In this document: piece after piece, positions 43,797 to 54,178 of the stretch
How positions within the stretch are numbered: the first letter of the stretch is position 1
Layout of the letters: each line of letters starts with the position of its first letter
Assembly (NCBI GenBank): GCA_037189845.1
Contig: JBBCIS010000008.1
Span: forward strand, 372,001-436,000
From: JAMLHH01 sp037189845
Lineage (GTDB): Bacteria; Bacteroidota; Bacteroidia; Chitinophagales; JADIYW01
Length of the DNA stretch: 64,000 nucleotides
Direction: 5' to 3'
The notes under the pieces: generated by a model
What the model was told of the DNA's origin: nothing
Seen by the model: only the letters and a program-made list of their open reading frames with translations
Databases searched by the model: none
Made by a program: the position numbers and the translations under genes

Positions 43797-46211
43797 ATGG
43801 ATTTCATCAAAAAAATTTCAACGAGCTTTATTTCCCTGGTCTTATGTGCAGTAGCTTTTGCACAAACATCATCTGTAACCCTTTCGGGAATTGTAAAAGA
43901 TAAAACAGACAAATTCGCATTGCCATTTGTAAATGTGGTATTGAAAACAGAAAAAGACAGTGTTTTCGTAACAGGCACTGTTGCTGATGAAGAGGGCAGA
44001 TTTACGCTTTCGGGTGTAAAGCCCGACAATTACTTTCTGGAAATTTCTTATGTCGGTTACATTACGAAGAAACAACAGCTTTTTGTCGGAAGTCTTTCTG
44101 AGTTTTTAGATGCAGGAGTGATCGAATTGGCAGAAGATGTTACGACTTTGGGAGAAATTGTTGTAACAGGAAAAGCAGATGATGTCAGCAACAAAATGGA
44201 CAAAAAAACTTATTCTGTAGAAGATAATGTCAGTCAAAGTGGTGGCTCAGTCTTGCAAACCATGCAAAATCTTCCTGGTGTGACGGTGCAGGACGGAAAA
44301 GTACAGCTTCGCGGAAACGAGAAAATCACCGTGCTCATTGACGGCAAACAGACAGCTCTGACTGGTTTTGGTAATCAGTCCGGTCTGGATAATATTCCGG
44401 CATCTGCAATTGAGAAAATTGAAATCATCAACAATCCATCTTCAAAATATGATGCCAACGGCAATGCGGGTATTATCAATATTGTAATGAAGAAAAACAA
44501 GCAGGAAGGCTTTAACGGCAAAGTTGGATTATCTGCAGGTTTGGGAGCTTTGTGGGTTCGGAAAGAAAATTTGCCGACCATAAGACCACAATATACTTTT
44601 ACACCTAAAGTCAATCCATCTTTGGCATTGAATTACAGAAAAGGGAAAGTAAATGCCTTTTTACAGGCGGATAATTTATACACACAAACGCTCAACAAAA
44701 ATGAATTTGTTACCCGAACGTATGATGACGGAACAGTTATCCGGCAACAGTTGAAGCGGAACAGAAATACCAATTATTTTACTTCAAAAGCAGGCATTGA
44801 CTGGTATATGAATGACCAAAATATACTGACCATTTCGGGTTTGTTCGGAAGTGAAAAAATCATTGACCGTGGTGATCAGCCTGTTTTCAATTCAGATTTA
44901 TCACAACGCAACCGACTTTGGCAATTCTTTGAAGATGAGCTGAAAACAACAGCAATGGCTTCAGTGAATTATCAACACAAATTCAAACAGGCAGGACATT
45001 TACTGAATGCAAGCTTCAACTATACCTTTCACCGGGAAGACGAGAAGTACTTTTACGACAACCACTTGCCAACAACTACAGGAACAGATGCTTTTAAGCT
45101 GTTGTCAGACGAACAGGTATATGATTTTACGATAGATTATATAAAACCGCTGAAATACGGACGAATCGAAACCGGTGCAAAATTTCGTTACAGGAATATA
45201 CCAACTGATATGAATTTTATGCCCGGTGCTAATTCTGTTTTAGATACCAACGCAGGTGGTTGGGCAACTTATAACGAGCTCATACCTGCTTTGTATGGTA
45301 ACTACATTTTTGAAAATAAAAAGCTGGAAGCAGAAATCGGACTACGAGCTGAATACGTAAGAATAAATTACAAAGTAAATCCTAACCATAGTACTTATAA
45401 AAGTGACGGTTATGATTACATCCAACCATTTCCTAATCTTCGTTTAGCGTATAAAATCAATGTGCAGAACAAGATTTCATTGTTCTACAATCGCAGAGTT
45501 GACAGACCTAATGAAGTAGATATCCGGATTTTTCCGAAATACGATGATGCTGAAATTATCAAGGTCGGAAATCCTGCATTGAGACCGCAATTTACCAATT
45601 CATTTGAGCTGGGATATAAAACCAGCTGGCAAAACGGCTATTTTTATTCAGCAGCATACCATCGTTTTGCAGACGGAACTATTACACGTATTTCTACCGT
45701 AGTTCCAAATGACAACCTGATTTATGCCATCTTTCAGAATGCAGGAAAAAGCTATAACACTGGTCTGGAAACAGTACTTGCTCAAGATGTAGTCAAATGG
45801 TATTCGTTTAACCTGAATGGTAATGTGTATCACAATCAGATCAATGCTTTCAATGTTGAAAATCTGTATCCGGTATCTCATACATTTTCCATGGACAAAC
45901 AGACTGCATTCTCCGGCAATATAAAGCTGAACAACAACTTTCATTTACCCAAAAACTTTGAATTACAACTGACTGCAGTTTATCTGGCTCCCGACATTAT
46001 TCCACAGGGGAAAATTGACCAGCGTTTTTCATTGGATTTGGGAGTTAAAAAATCCATTCAGAAAGGGAAAGGCGAATTATTTTTCAATGCTACAGACTTG
46101 CTGAATACAATGGTGATTAAAAAAGAAATTCAGGGAAATGGTTTCCACTATACGAGCGATGATTATTACGAAACACAAGTCGTTCGATTAGGATATAGTT
46201 ATAAGTTTTAA
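43797..46211 (+). CDS. Outer-membrane beta-barrel (TonB-dependent-receptor-like) protein
   Basis: 804 residues. There is a signal peptide (cleavage near AFAQ). A carboxypeptidase-like regulatory domain (about 25-105: LSGIVKDKTDKFALPFVNVVL, GRFTLSGVKPDNYFLEISYVG), a plug (VLQTMQNLPGVTVQDGKVQLRGNEKI, with IDGKQTALTGFG) and a long C-terminal barrel follow. The class is the OMP_b-brl family close to TonB-dependent receptors. It imports an unknown ligand. It lies downstream of the two-component genes, which may regulate it, and AAACTTTG upstream is only an imperfect -7 box. Confidence 0.88.
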   Translation: MDFIKKISTSFISLVLCAVAFAQTSSVTLSGIVKDKTDKFALPFVNVVLKTEKDSVFVTGTVADEEGRFTLSGVKPDNYFLEISYVGYITKKQQLFVGSLSEFLDAGVIELAEDVTTLGEIVVTGKADDVSNKMDKKTYSVEDNVSQSGGSVLQTMQNLPGVTVQDGKVQLRGNEKITVLIDGKQTALTGFGNQSGLDNIPASAIEKIEIINNPSSKYDANGNAGIINIVMKKNKQEGFNGKVGLSAGLGALWVRKENLPTIRPQYTFTPKVNPSLALNYRKGKVNAFLQADNLYTQTLNKNEFVTRTYDDGTVIRQQLKRNRNTNYFTSKAGIDWYMNDQNILTISGLFGSEKIIDRGDQPVFNSDLSQRNRLWQFFEDELKTTAMASVNYQHKFKQAGHLLNASFNYTFHREDEKYFYDNHLPTTTGTDAFKLLSDEQVYDFTIDYIKPLKYGRIETGAKFRYRNIPTDMNFMPGANSVLDTNAGGWATYNELIPALYGNYIFENKKLEAEIGLRAEYVRINYKVNPNHSTYKSDGYDYIQPFPNLRLAYKINVQNKISLFYNRRVDRPNEVDIRIFPKYDDAEIIKVGNPALRPQFTNSFELGYKTSWQNGYFYSAAYHRFADGTITRISTVVPNDNLIYAIFQNAGKSYNTGLETVLAQDVVKWYSFNLNGNVYHNQINAFNVENLYPVSHTFSMDKQTAFSGNIKLNNNFHLPKNFELQLTAVYLAPDIIPQGKIDQRFSLDLGVKKSIQKGKGELFFNATDLLNTMVIKKEIQGNGFHYTSDDYYETQVVRLGYSYKF

Positions 46212-46332
46212 ATTTATCTGATTGTGGTTCAAGGATATTAACTCCGGGTAGATTCTGTTTAAAAAGAATAGATCGTCAGAGTACTGCTTGTTTCAGTAAC
46301 ATTATGTAACATATCTGAACAATAACTTCTTT

Positions 46333-46340
46333 TACATTTG
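46333..46340 (+). promoter_or_regulatory. -7 box upstream of the putative peptidase gene
   Basis: TACATTTG fits TAnnTTTG, 37 bases before the ATG at 46377. No matching -33 element was found. Confidence 0.45.
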
Positions 46341-46376
46341 ATACAGTTGACAAAATAAATCTTAACCTGTTTCAAT

Positions 46377-47141
46377 ATGAAAAAGAAAATTTTCAAATGG
46401 TTAGCCGGTGTTTTAGTAGCCGGGATAGCTTTAATATTTCTTCTGGTAGTAATTGTCTTAAATCCGACTATTTTGTACGCTAACGAAACCCGGCACAATA
46501 ATTTTACTATTTACCATAACGAGGCAATCGATGGATCTTTGATTTCTTCACTGGATGAAGCTGAAAATCTGGTATCAAAAAGTGAGTTTTACCGCCCGGA
46601 AATTACTTTGGATATCTGTCTGAATGACGGGAATCAGCTTTATCCCACGCTTATTCAAAAGCTCAGGGGGAAAGCTTTTGCCTGGGGATTTTATGATAAA
46701 GTAGTTATGCAGGGCAATGCTGATTATCCCGGAAACTTTGTAGAGCTCAATGGATACAAATGGAATATGACACAACTTTTTGCCCATGAAATGGTTCATT
46801 GTATTCAGTTTGATCATTTAGGATTGTGGAGATCCAATCCTATTGCAAAAATTCCCGACTGGAAATGGGAAGGATATGCAGAATATATGGTTCGTCATCA
46901 AGATGACCAGAAAGACTTGTACCTGAATCTTTCAAGGTTCAACCAAACGCCTGCTGAACAATGGGATATTGTTTTCAGGGATAAAACCATTGCACCGAGA
47001 GATTACTACGAGTACTGGACTTTAGTGCAATATGCTATGGATATCAAAAAGATGACTTACACTGATATGCTGAAAGAAAATGTATCCGAAGCATCTGTCA
47101 GAAAGGAAATGAACCGCTGGTACAATCTACAATCCAACTAA
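46377..47141 (+). CDS. Membrane-anchored putative zinc metallopeptidase
   Basis: 254 residues with one N-terminal membrane helix (about 8-31). QLFAHEMVHCIQFDH near residue 140 holds the zinc motif HEMVH, and WKWEGYAEYM about 25 residues later could supply the third ligand (Glu), the gluzincin layout. The extracytoplasmic part is otherwise unrecognised. Similar DUF-type gluzincins are common in Bacteroidota. Nothing in the neighbourhood names a substrate. Confidence 0.65.
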   Translation: MKKKIFKWLAGVLVAGIALIFLLVVIVLNPTILYANETRHNNFTIYHNEAIDGSLISSLDEAENLVSKSEFYRPEITLDICLNDGNQLYPTLIQKLRGKAFAWGFYDKVVMQGNADYPGNFVELNGYKWNMTQLFAHEMVHCIQFDHLGLWRSNPIAKIPDWKWEGYAEYMVRHQDDQKDLYLNLSRFNQTPAEQWDIVFRDKTIAPRDYYEYWTLVQYAMDIKKMTYTDMLKENVSEASVRKEMNRWYNLQSN

Positions 47142-47249
47142 TATTCTATTCCTTGAGCATGGTTGCCCCCGAAGAATGCCTTGAATGGATACTGGAAATT
47201 ATAAAATAATTTACTGTCAATTTTTATATACTTGCAGCAAAGTTGCTCT

Positions 47250-47723
47250 ATGAACTCCACAAAATATCTTTCAAGGCTACGTTCTGTTTACTTATCTATG
47301 CTTACAGGTGCAGGAGCAGTTGCTCTCATCTCCAGCTTTTTCTTAAAACCGGCTAATGGTGTAGCAACCGGACAAAGCTTGTATGTCATGCTGGGGTTCA
47401 GTGTCAGCATTTTTTTCTTTTTGCTGTATATGTTGATGAATAAGCAGAAAAATCGGGAGGCATCTGAATATAAACTGCTACCAGATAAGCTAATGGCTTT
47501 TCAAAACAGCTATATGACCGTACTTTCATTTCTGACAGGACCGGCATTGATGAATTTTATTCTGTACGGAATTGGTGGGCCAATGATCAACTTTTACATC
47601 GGTTTATTTTTTCTTTTATTACTCGGAACAAGATTCCCTTCGGTACAGCATATCAGCAAATCGTTGCAGCTCAGCCAAAAAGAAACTGAACAGCTCAGCA
47701 ACAGCCAGTTCAAAATCTTTTAA
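47250..47723 (+). CDS. Four-helix membrane protein of unknown function
   Basis: About 157 residues from the ATG at 47250; a TTG at 47232 would add six. Four hydrophobic helices are visible: LSMLTGAGAVALISSFFL, LYVMLGFSVSIFFFLLYML, SYMTVLSFLTGPALMNFILYG and FYIGLFFLLLLGT. The tail is polar. I do not recognise the family. It ends eight bases before the NRDE gene, so the two are probably cotranscribed. Confidence 0.6.
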   Translation: MNSTKYLSRLRSVYLSMLTGAGAVALISSFFLKPANGVATGQSLYVMLGFSVSIFFFLLYMLMNKQKNREASEYKLLPDKLMAFQNSYMTVLSFLTGPALMNFILYGIGGPMINFYIGLFFLLLLGTRFPSVQHISKSLQLSQKETEQLSNSQFKIF

Positions 47724-47731
47724 TTTTAGGT

Positions 47732-48478
47732 ATGTGCCTGATTGCAATAGCTATAGAGCAGGATGAAAAGTACCCTTTTATCTTTTTGTCCAATCGCGAT
47801 GAATTTTATCAGAGACCTACAGAATCTATGCATTGGTGGGAAGGGGAAAATATTCTTGCAGGGAAAGATTTAATTGCCGGCGGTACATGGTTAGGTATCA
47901 ACAACAGGAAGCAATTTGCTGCTGTTACCAATTACAGAGATCCTCAACGCAACGACCCTAAGGCTCCGAGCAGAGGTGCTATTCCAGCTGATATTCTGAA
48001 AGATAATCCTGACGATTTCGGATATTACGTTAGCCAACATCAATCTTTATGGAGTCGCATGAATGGTTTTAATCTTTTGTATCACAATGGAAAATGTACT
48101 TTTTACTACTCGAATATTTCTAAAGAAATTATTCAGCTAAACAAAGGCATTTATGCGATCAGCAATGCGTTTTTAGATACGCCCTGGCCCAAAGTCACTC
48201 AATCAAAATTAGCTTTACAAGCTATTATCGCAAATCAGAAAATCACAGCAGATCATCTTCTGGAATTATTGGGCGATAATCATCGTTTTCCGGATGAAAT
48301 GCTGCCGAACACAGGTGTCGGATTAGAGTGGGAAAGAATGCTATCCCCGTTGAGTATACAATCCCCCATTTATGGAACCCGGACACATACTATCATTTTG
48401 AAAGACAGTTCCGGAACACTACATATCACTGAAAAGCAAACACTTTCAGATGAAAGAAATGAGTTTGATGTTTTGTAG
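47732..48478 (+). CDS. NRDE (TANGO2-like) family protein
   Basis: 248 residues starting with an exposed Cys2, MCLIAIAIEQDEKYPFIFLSNRDEF, which gives the family its NRDE name (residues 21-24). WLGINNRKQFAAVTNYRDP and PRGAIP-like SRGAIPADIL match the family. The fold is of the Ntn-hydrolase type, with Cys2 as a possible nucleophile after Met removal; the eukaryotic relative TANGO2 has been linked to haem and lipid handling. It follows a membrane protein by eight bases. Confidence 0.87.
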   Translation: MCLIAIAIEQDEKYPFIFLSNRDEFYQRPTESMHWWEGENILAGKDLIAGGTWLGINNRKQFAAVTNYRDPQRNDPKAPSRGAIPADILKDNPDDFGYYVSQHQSLWSRMNGFNLLYHNGKCTFYYSNISKEIIQLNKGIYAISNAFLDTPWPKVTQSKLALQAIIANQKITADHLLELLGDNHRFPDEMLPNTGVGLEWERMLSPLSIQSPIYGTRTHTIILKDSSGTLHITEKQTLSDERNEFDVL

Positions 48479-48539
48479 GGACCCTGAATATCATGAGTTT
48501 TAATTTCGCCAATAGTTTTATTAAGCTTGAAATATTATG

Positions 48540-48547
48540 TATTTTTG
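48540..48547 (+). promoter_or_regulatory. -7 box upstream of the lipoprotein gene
   Basis: TATTTTTG fits TAnnTTTG and lies 17 bases before the ATG at 48564. No -33 element with the correct spacing was seen. Confidence 0.4.
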
Positions 48548-48563
48548 AATAAATAAAAAAATA

Positions 48564-49397
48564 ATGACATTCAAAACTAAAACCACATTTATTCTTTGCT
48601 TCTTAATGTTAGCAATTGGTTTTCAATCTTGTAAAAAAGATAAAGATCCTTCTGGCTCGGAACAGGTAGTCCCGGTATATGACGGAGAATATATAGGAAA
48701 ATGGACTTTAAAAGGTTCTGGTCAGATATATTCTATTGAGCTTCTGGGAAATGCCAGATATATCGTTCAATTGAATTACGGTGCAAGGAAAATAAAAAAT
48801 CAATCACCAATAAACAGTCCTGTAGCATTTCCTATTAACGCAAAATCGGCGAGTAGCCTTGTTAAATTGGGCACTTACAAGGTAGAAGGTGATAAAATTA
48901 TCTTGATCGGATTTGGGATTATTGGCGATATGAAGTTTACAGAAAAAGAATTTCATTTCTCTTTCGCTGTAAATGAGAATTCAGCAGGTAAAGATATGGT
49001 AGCCACAAAGAATGCTCCTGCTATCTCAGAAAGTGATAAAACTAATTTATTATGTCAAACCTGGAAAATTTCTAAAGTAACAAAAGCCGCAAATCTAACT
49101 CAAGAGAAATTAGATATGATTGCTATGTTATTTGGAAGTACTGATGACAAGCAAATTCAGAGTGTGTATTCCGGTTCTACTATATTGTTTTCCAGAGCCG
49201 GTACTTATTTGACATTGTATCCTACTGGTGATGCTGTCTTATCTGAGTGGAAATGGCATAACAGCGAAGAAACTGTAATGCAATATTCTCACATGGGTTG
49301 GACTGAACCTGTACCTACCACTGCTCAAATTAAAAATCTAACAGCTGGTACAGTAGAAATACATGATGCCTTATTAATCTTTTATCTGACGAAATAG
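48564..49397 (+). CDS. Hypothetical lipoprotein
   Basis: 277 residues. The signal peptide ends in a lipobox-like QSC at about residues 21-23, followed by the acidic-basic KKDKDPSGS linker that often marks surface lipoproteins of Bacteroidota. The mature part has two similar strand-rich segments (YIGKWTLKGSGQIYSIELLG and LLCQTWKISKVTKAANL), which might be two lipocalin-like halves. There is no recognised domain. It has its own -7 box and a strong terminator. Confidence 0.6.
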   Translation: MTFKTKTTFILCFLMLAIGFQSCKKDKDPSGSEQVVPVYDGEYIGKWTLKGSGQIYSIELLGNARYIVQLNYGARKIKNQSPINSPVAFPINAKSASSLVKLGTYKVEGDKIILIGFGIIGDMKFTEKEFHFSFAVNENSAGKDMVATKNAPAISESDKTNLLCQTWKISKVTKAANLTQEKLDMIAMLFGSTDDKQIQSVYSGSTILFSRAGTYLTLYPTGDAVLSEWKWHNSEETVMQYSHMGWTEPVPTTAQIKNLTAGTVEIHDALLIFYLTK

Positions 49398-49416
49398 GCA
49401 TATATTGGTTTATATA

Positions 49417-49457
49417 AAAAGAGGCTGCTCATTTTCATGAACAGCCTCTTTTTTAGT
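49417..49457. terminator. Bidirectional rho-independent terminator
   Basis: AAAGAGGCTG pairs with CAGCCTCTTT, with inner TCAT/ATGA pairing, and has a T-run on both strands. It ends the lipoprotein gene on the plus strand and could back up the gcvP terminator. Confidence 0.88.
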
Positions 49458-49467
49458 TAGTTTCTCC

Positions 49468-49503
49468 CAAAACAAAAGCCCTCAACATTCTGTTGAGGGC
49501 TTT
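49468..49503 (-). terminator. Rho-independent terminator of gcvP
   Basis: AGCCCTCAAC-AGAAT-GTTGAGGGCT is a perfect 10-base stem followed on the minus strand by TTTGTTTT, 20 bases after the gcvP stop. Confidence 0.88.
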
Positions 49504-49523
49504 CATATTTATTTTAAATCAGA

Positions 49524-52376
49524 TTACTGATAAGATTCTATCGGAGGACAAGTACAAATCAGGTTTCTGTCACCATGAGTGTTGTCAACTCTCGCAACCG
49601 AAGGCCAGAATTTATTGGACTTCAGGTTTTCTACCGGATAAACAGCTTCCTCACGGGAGTATGCATGATTCCAGTCTGAAGATATTACCTCGCTAGCTGT
49701 ATGAGGAGCATTCACCAATGGATTATCTTCCTGAGAAATTTTTCCGTCGGCGATATTTTTAATCTCCTGACGTATCTGCAGCATCGCCTCTATAAATCGG
49801 TCTAATTCATATTTGCTTTCACTCTCAGTGGGTTCTACCATCAAGGTATTCGGAACAGGGAACGATAATGTAGGTGCATGGAAACCATAATCCATCAGGC
49901 GTTTTGCAATATCTGTAGCTTCAATACCTGTATCTTTTTTGAACGGACGAATATCCATAATGAACTCATGTGCCACAAAACCATTGTGACCTGTGTACAG
50001 TACTGGATAAGCATCTTTCAACCTGGATTTCAGATAATTGGCATTGAGGATAGCATAAGTAGTTGCGTTTTTCAATCCTGCATCACCCAACATTTTGATA
50101 TATGCATAGGATATCAGCAAGATACTCGCACTGCCGTAAGGTGCTGCAGAAATTGCATGAATAGCGTGCTCACCACCTGTTTTCACGATAGGATTGCCCG
50201 GTAAATACGGAGCTAAATCTTCCACTACACAGATCGGACCCATACCCGGACCACCGCCGCCATGAGGAATAGCAAATGTCTTGTGTAAGTTCAGGTGACA
50301 AACGTCCGCACCGATATTGGCAGGAGATGTCAGACCAACCTGTGCGTTCATATTGGCACCATCCATATACACTTTGCCGCCATTAGCGTGGATGATATCG
50401 CAAATCTCAATGATAGTATCTTCAAAAACACCGTGTGTAGACGGGTAAGTGACCATCAGACAGGATAATTCTTCTTTATATTGCTCCGCTTTTGCTTTCA
50501 GATCAGCGACGTCGATATTACCTGCATCGTCACATTTTACGATAACGATTTTCATACCTGCCATAGCAGCAGATGCGGGATTGGTTCCGTGTGCGGAAGA
50601 TGGGATTAAAACTACATTTCTGTGATGGTTACCTCTTGCGTGGTGGTAAGCGCGAATGACCATCAAACCGGCATATTCTCCCTGCGCACCGGAGTTAGGC
50701 TGTAATGAAGTAGCTGCAAATCCAGTCGTCCTGGATAATGCATCTTCCAGCTCTGCTATCATTTTCAGGTAACCTTGCACCTGATTAGCTGGTGCATACG
50801 GATGAATTGCCGAAAACTCCGGCCAGCTCAACGGAGCCAGCTCAGAAGTTGCATTCAGCTTCATCGTACAGGAACCTAAAGGAATCATGCCGTAAGTCAA
50901 TGATAAATCTTTGGCTTCCAGTCGTTTGATATATCTCAGCATCTCGGTTTCAGAACGGTAAGTATTGAATACCGGATGAGATAAGACTTCTTCCTGGCGT
51001 GCAAAATCAGCAGGTATCACATTCTCCCCTTCTATCACTTCCGGAGCAGTGGTTTCTTTTGCCTGTGCAAAGATTTCTACTACATCCTGAATATCTGATA
51101 ATAAAGCTGTTTCATCTATTGCGATAGTAATTTGCCCGTTTTCAAGATATCTGAAGTTGATACCTTTATTGACTGCCAGCTCTTCAATTTTAGTAGATAG
51201 CTGACCAGCTTCTACTGTAATAGTATCAAAAAATGCTGTATTGATATTTGTAAACCCTAAAGTTTCCAAAGCATCAGCCAAAGCACTTGTTCTGCGGTGG
51301 ATAGCAGAAGCAATATTTACTACTCCTTCGGAACCGTGATACACTGCATACATGCTCGCCATAATAGCCAGCAATGCCTGAGCAGTACAGATATTAGAAG
51401 AAGCTTTTTCACGTTTGATATGTTGTTCACGGGTCTGCAATGCCATTCTCAAAGCCCTGTTTCCATGTCTGTCTACAGAAACTCCGATAATGCGTCCCGG
51501 AATCTGGCGGGTATATTCTTCTTTACAGGCAAAATATGCTGCATGAGGGCCGCCGAAGCCTATAGGCACACCAAATCTTTGTGTAGAACCTACTGCCACA
51601 TCAGCACCCAGACTTCCCGGGCTTGCCAGTAATGCCAGGCTCATAATATCAGCAGCCATAACAACATATACTTCCTGTGCCTTACAGGCTTCTATGATAG
51701 ATTTAAAATCTGAGATATTTCCGTTGACATCCGGATATTGGAACAATGCTCCGAAGAAATCATCTGAAGGAATAAACTCTTCAGCTTTACCTGTTACCAC
51801 TTCTACACCGAACGGAATCGCTCTGCCCTGTACTACGTCTATTGTGGATGGGAAAACAGTATCTGCTATGAAGAATTTCAAAGATTTATCCGTCTTTCTT
51901 CTTTTGTTTTTTACATCATACAGCATATACATTGCTTCAGCCGCTGCTGTAGCTTCATCCAGCAATGATGCATTAGCGACAGGTAATCCTGTCAGATCAG
52001 CTACCATCGTCTGATAGTTGAGCAATGTTTCCAGACGTCCCTGAGAGATTTCTGCCTGATACGGGGTGTACTGTGTGTACCATCCCGGATTTTCAAAAAT
52101 GTTCCTCAAGATAACTCCCGGTGTGATCGTTCCGTAATATCCCAGACCGATATAGCTGCGGAAAACCTGATTATTTCCGGCTGTAGTGCGCAATGTTCTG
52201 AGATACTCGTATTCACTGATTTCCTGACCAATTCCTAAAGGATTTTTCAATCTGATATTATCAGGGACAGCCTGTCCGATTAGTTCGTCAAGACTATTCA
52301 CACCAATAGATTGAAGCATTTCTGAAGTCTCATTTTGAGAAGGTCCGATGTGTCTTGAAGCAAAATTGAAGCTCAT
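49524..52376 (-). CDS. gcvP: Glycine dehydrogenase (decarboxylating), P protein of the glycine cleavage system
   Basis: 950 residues, full length and single-chain. I start at the ATG at 52376 (MSFNFASRHIGPS), since homologues begin with RHIGPs; the frame itself opens 13 codons earlier. The PLP lysine is in HLNLHKTFAIPHGGGGPGMG, here given as NLHKTFAIPHGGGG. SLGSCTMKLN, EYAGLMVIRAYH and SAHGTNPAS are conserved. It decarboxylates glycine and passes the aminomethyl group to GcvH. gcvT and gcvH are not in this window. The minus-strand gene has its own terminator. Confidence 0.95.
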   Translation of the reverse strand: MSFNFASRHIGPSQNETSEMLQSIGVNSLDELIGQAVPDNIRLKNPLGIGQEISEYEYLRTLRTTAGNNQVFRSYIGLGYYGTITPGVILRNIFENPGWYTQYTPYQAEISQGRLETLLNYQTMVADLTGLPVANASLLDEATAAAEAMYMLYDVKNKRRKTDKSLKFFIADTVFPSTIDVVQGRAIPFGVEVVTGKAEEFIPSDDFFGALFQYPDVNGNISDFKSIIEACKAQEVYVVMAADIMSLALLASPGSLGADVAVGSTQRFGVPIGFGGPHAAYFACKEEYTRQIPGRIIGVSVDRHGNRALRMALQTREQHIKREKASSNICTAQALLAIMASMYAVYHGSEGVVNIASAIHRRTSALADALETLGFTNINTAFFDTITVEAGQLSTKIEELAVNKGINFRYLENGQITIAIDETALLSDIQDVVEIFAQAKETTAPEVIEGENVIPADFARQEEVLSHPVFNTYRSETEMLRYIKRLEAKDLSLTYGMIPLGSCTMKLNATSELAPLSWPEFSAIHPYAPANQVQGYLKMIAELEDALSRTTGFAATSLQPNSGAQGEYAGLMVIRAYHHARGNHHRNVVLIPSSAHGTNPASAAMAGMKIVIVKCDDAGNIDVADLKAKAEQYKEELSCLMVTYPSTHGVFEDTIIEICDIIHANGGKVYMDGANMNAQVGLTSPANIGADVCHLNLHKTFAIPHGGGGPGMGPICVVEDLAPYLPGNPIVKTGGEHAIHAISAAPYGSASILLISYAYIKMLGDAGLKNATTYAILNANYLKSRLKDAYPVLYTGHNGFVAHEFIMDIRPFKKDTGIEATDIAKRLMDYGFHAPTLSFPVPNTLMVEPTESESKYELDRFIEAMLQIRQEIKNIADGKISQEDNPLVNAPHTASEVISSDWNHAYSREEAVYPVENLKSNKFWPSVARVDNTHGDRNLICTCPPIESYQ

Positions 52377-52505
52377 GAGCAAAAGAATATTTTCGTAAAA
52401 GATTTGGTGGTGCAAATATACGGAATTACAAGGAGTTGAAATGTGAATTTTAGGTTGTGTGGATAACGGTTTTCAGTGAGTGGATAATGCTGAAGAATAA
52501 ACAGC

Positions 52506-52542
52506 AAAAAGGCGATCCGGGTAAATCCGGACCGCCTTTTTT
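52506..52542. terminator. Rho-independent terminator after the ABC-F gene
   Basis: GGCGATCCGG pairs with CCGGACCGCC around GTAAAT, with A/T runs on both sides. On the minus strand it ends the ABC-F gene; gcvP starts 130 bases further on. Confidence 0.88.
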
Positions 52543-52564
52543 ATTATTAAGAACCAATTAATCT

Positions 52565-54178
52565 CTAAGAATATAATTCTGCTTTTTGGGCAGCGACTCT
52601 GTCATCAGCCAGATATTCATCGTAAGTCATCAATTTATCCAGAATTCCTTTTGGTGCTAATTCGATGATACGGTTTGCAATGGTATGCGTAAAGGTATGG
52701 TCATGAGATGTGAAGATCATTGTACCCTGAAAATCAACCATTCCATTATTCAATGCTGTGATAGATTCCAGATCCAGGTGGTTCGTAGGCTCATCCAGAA
52801 TCAGGAAGTTGGCTTCTTCCAGCATCACTTTGGACAACATACATCTTACCTTTTCACCTCCGGAAAGCACTGTACACATTTTCAGCGTTTCCTCACCGGA
52901 GAACAACATTCTTCCTAAGAAACCACGGATAAACGTCTCATCTTTTTCAGCAGAGAACTGACGCAGCCAGTCAATCAGATTGATTTTATCCTGAAAAAAT
53001 TTAGAGTTGTCATTCGGCATATAAGATTTCGTGATGGTCACACCCCACTCTATACTTCCGGTCAGTGGCTGTTCCTCTCCTGCCAGAATTGCAAGGAATT
53101 TAGAAACTGCCAGATGGTCTTTACTCAGAACAGAGATTTTATCTCCTTTGTTTACAGTAAAGTTTACATCTTTTATAATACCGCCGTCACCGTAATTGAA
53201 GCTCAGGTTATCTACTTTCAAAATCTGGTCACCCGCTTCTCTCACTTGTTTGAAGAAAATACCCGGATATCTTCTTGAAGAAGCCTGCATATCTTCCAGA
53301 TTGATCTTATCCAGCGCTTTCTTACGGGAAGTTGCTTGCTTGGATTTAGATGCATTCGCACTGAATCGCGCAATGAAATCCAATAATTCAGCACGTTTAG
53401 CTTCAGCTTTTTTGTTTTTATCCGCTCTTTGCTTCAATAATATCTGACTGGTTTCATACCAGAAAGTATAGTTACCCGAGAACAAAGAAATTTTCTTAAA
53501 GTCGATATCTACAATGTGCGTACACACCATGTCCAGGAAGTGACGGTCGTGGGATACAACTATTACTGTATTTTTAAAATCCGCCAGGAAGTTTTCCAGC
53601 CAGGATATTGTGTTGATATCCAGATCATTGGTAGGCTCATCCAGTACCAGAACATCAGGATTTCCGAACAATGCCTGAGCCAGCAATACTTTGATTTTAT
53701 CACTACCCTGCAAATCTTTCATAAGACTGTAATGGATATCTTCTTTCACTCCTAAGTTGCTCAATAGCTCGGCTGCATCGCTTTCAGCATTCCAGCCATC
53801 CATTTCAGCAAATTCTGCTTCCAGCTCACCTGCACGTAATCCATCAGCATCTGTAAAATCCGCTTTCATATAGATAGCATCTTTCTCTTTCATGATTTCG
53901 TAAAGGTGCTTATTTCCCATGATGACAGTTTCCAGCACCGGAAACTCATCAAATTCAAAGTGGTTCTGTCTTAGTACAGACATACGCTCACCCGGAGTCA
54001 TCTCTATGCTTCCGGTAGTAGCATCTATATCACCTGCTATTATTTTTAAAAATGTAGATTTACCTGCACCATTTGCTCCGATAACACCATAGCAGTTACC
54101 TTTGGTAAATTTCAAATTTACTTCTTCAAAAAGCGTTCTCTTGCCAAACTGCAACGAAAGATTGTTGACTGTAATCAT
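52565..54178 (-). CDS. ABC-F family ATPase (YbiT-like)
   Basis: 537 residues with two ATPase domains and no membrane helices. The first has GANGAGKST near residue 34 and VLVLDEPTNDLD. The second has LSGGEKVRCML and FLILDEPTNHLD. The linker between them holds the basic ABC-F arm (KKAEAKRAELLDFIARFS). ABC-F proteins bind the ribosome's E site and regulate translation or relieve stalling. This layout is closest to YbiT. It is a single gene with its own terminator. Confidence 0.92.
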   Translation of the reverse strand: MITVNNLSLQFGKRTLFEEVNLKFTKGNCYGVIGANGAGKSTFLKIIAGDIDATTGSIEMTPGERMSVLRQNHFEFDEFPVLETVIMGNKHLYEIMKEKDAIYMKADFTDADGLRAGELEAEFAEMDGWNAESDAAELLSNLGVKEDIHYSLMKDLQGSDKIKVLLAQALFGNPDVLVLDEPTNDLDINTISWLENFLADFKNTVIVVSHDRHFLDMVCTHIVDIDFKKISLFSGNYTFWYETSQILLKQRADKNKKAEAKRAELLDFIARFSANASKSKQATSRKKALDKINLEDMQASSRRYPGIFFKQVREAGDQILKVDNLSFNYGDGGIIKDVNFTVNKGDKISVLSKDHLAVSKFLAILAGEEQPLTGSIEWGVTITKSYMPNDNSKFFQDKINLIDWLRQFSAEKDETFIRGFLGRMLFSGEETLKMCTVLSGGEKVRCMLSKVMLEEANFLILDEPTNHLDLESITALNNGMVDFQGTMIFTSHDHTFTHTIANRIIELAPKGILDKLMTYDEYLADDRVAAQKAELYS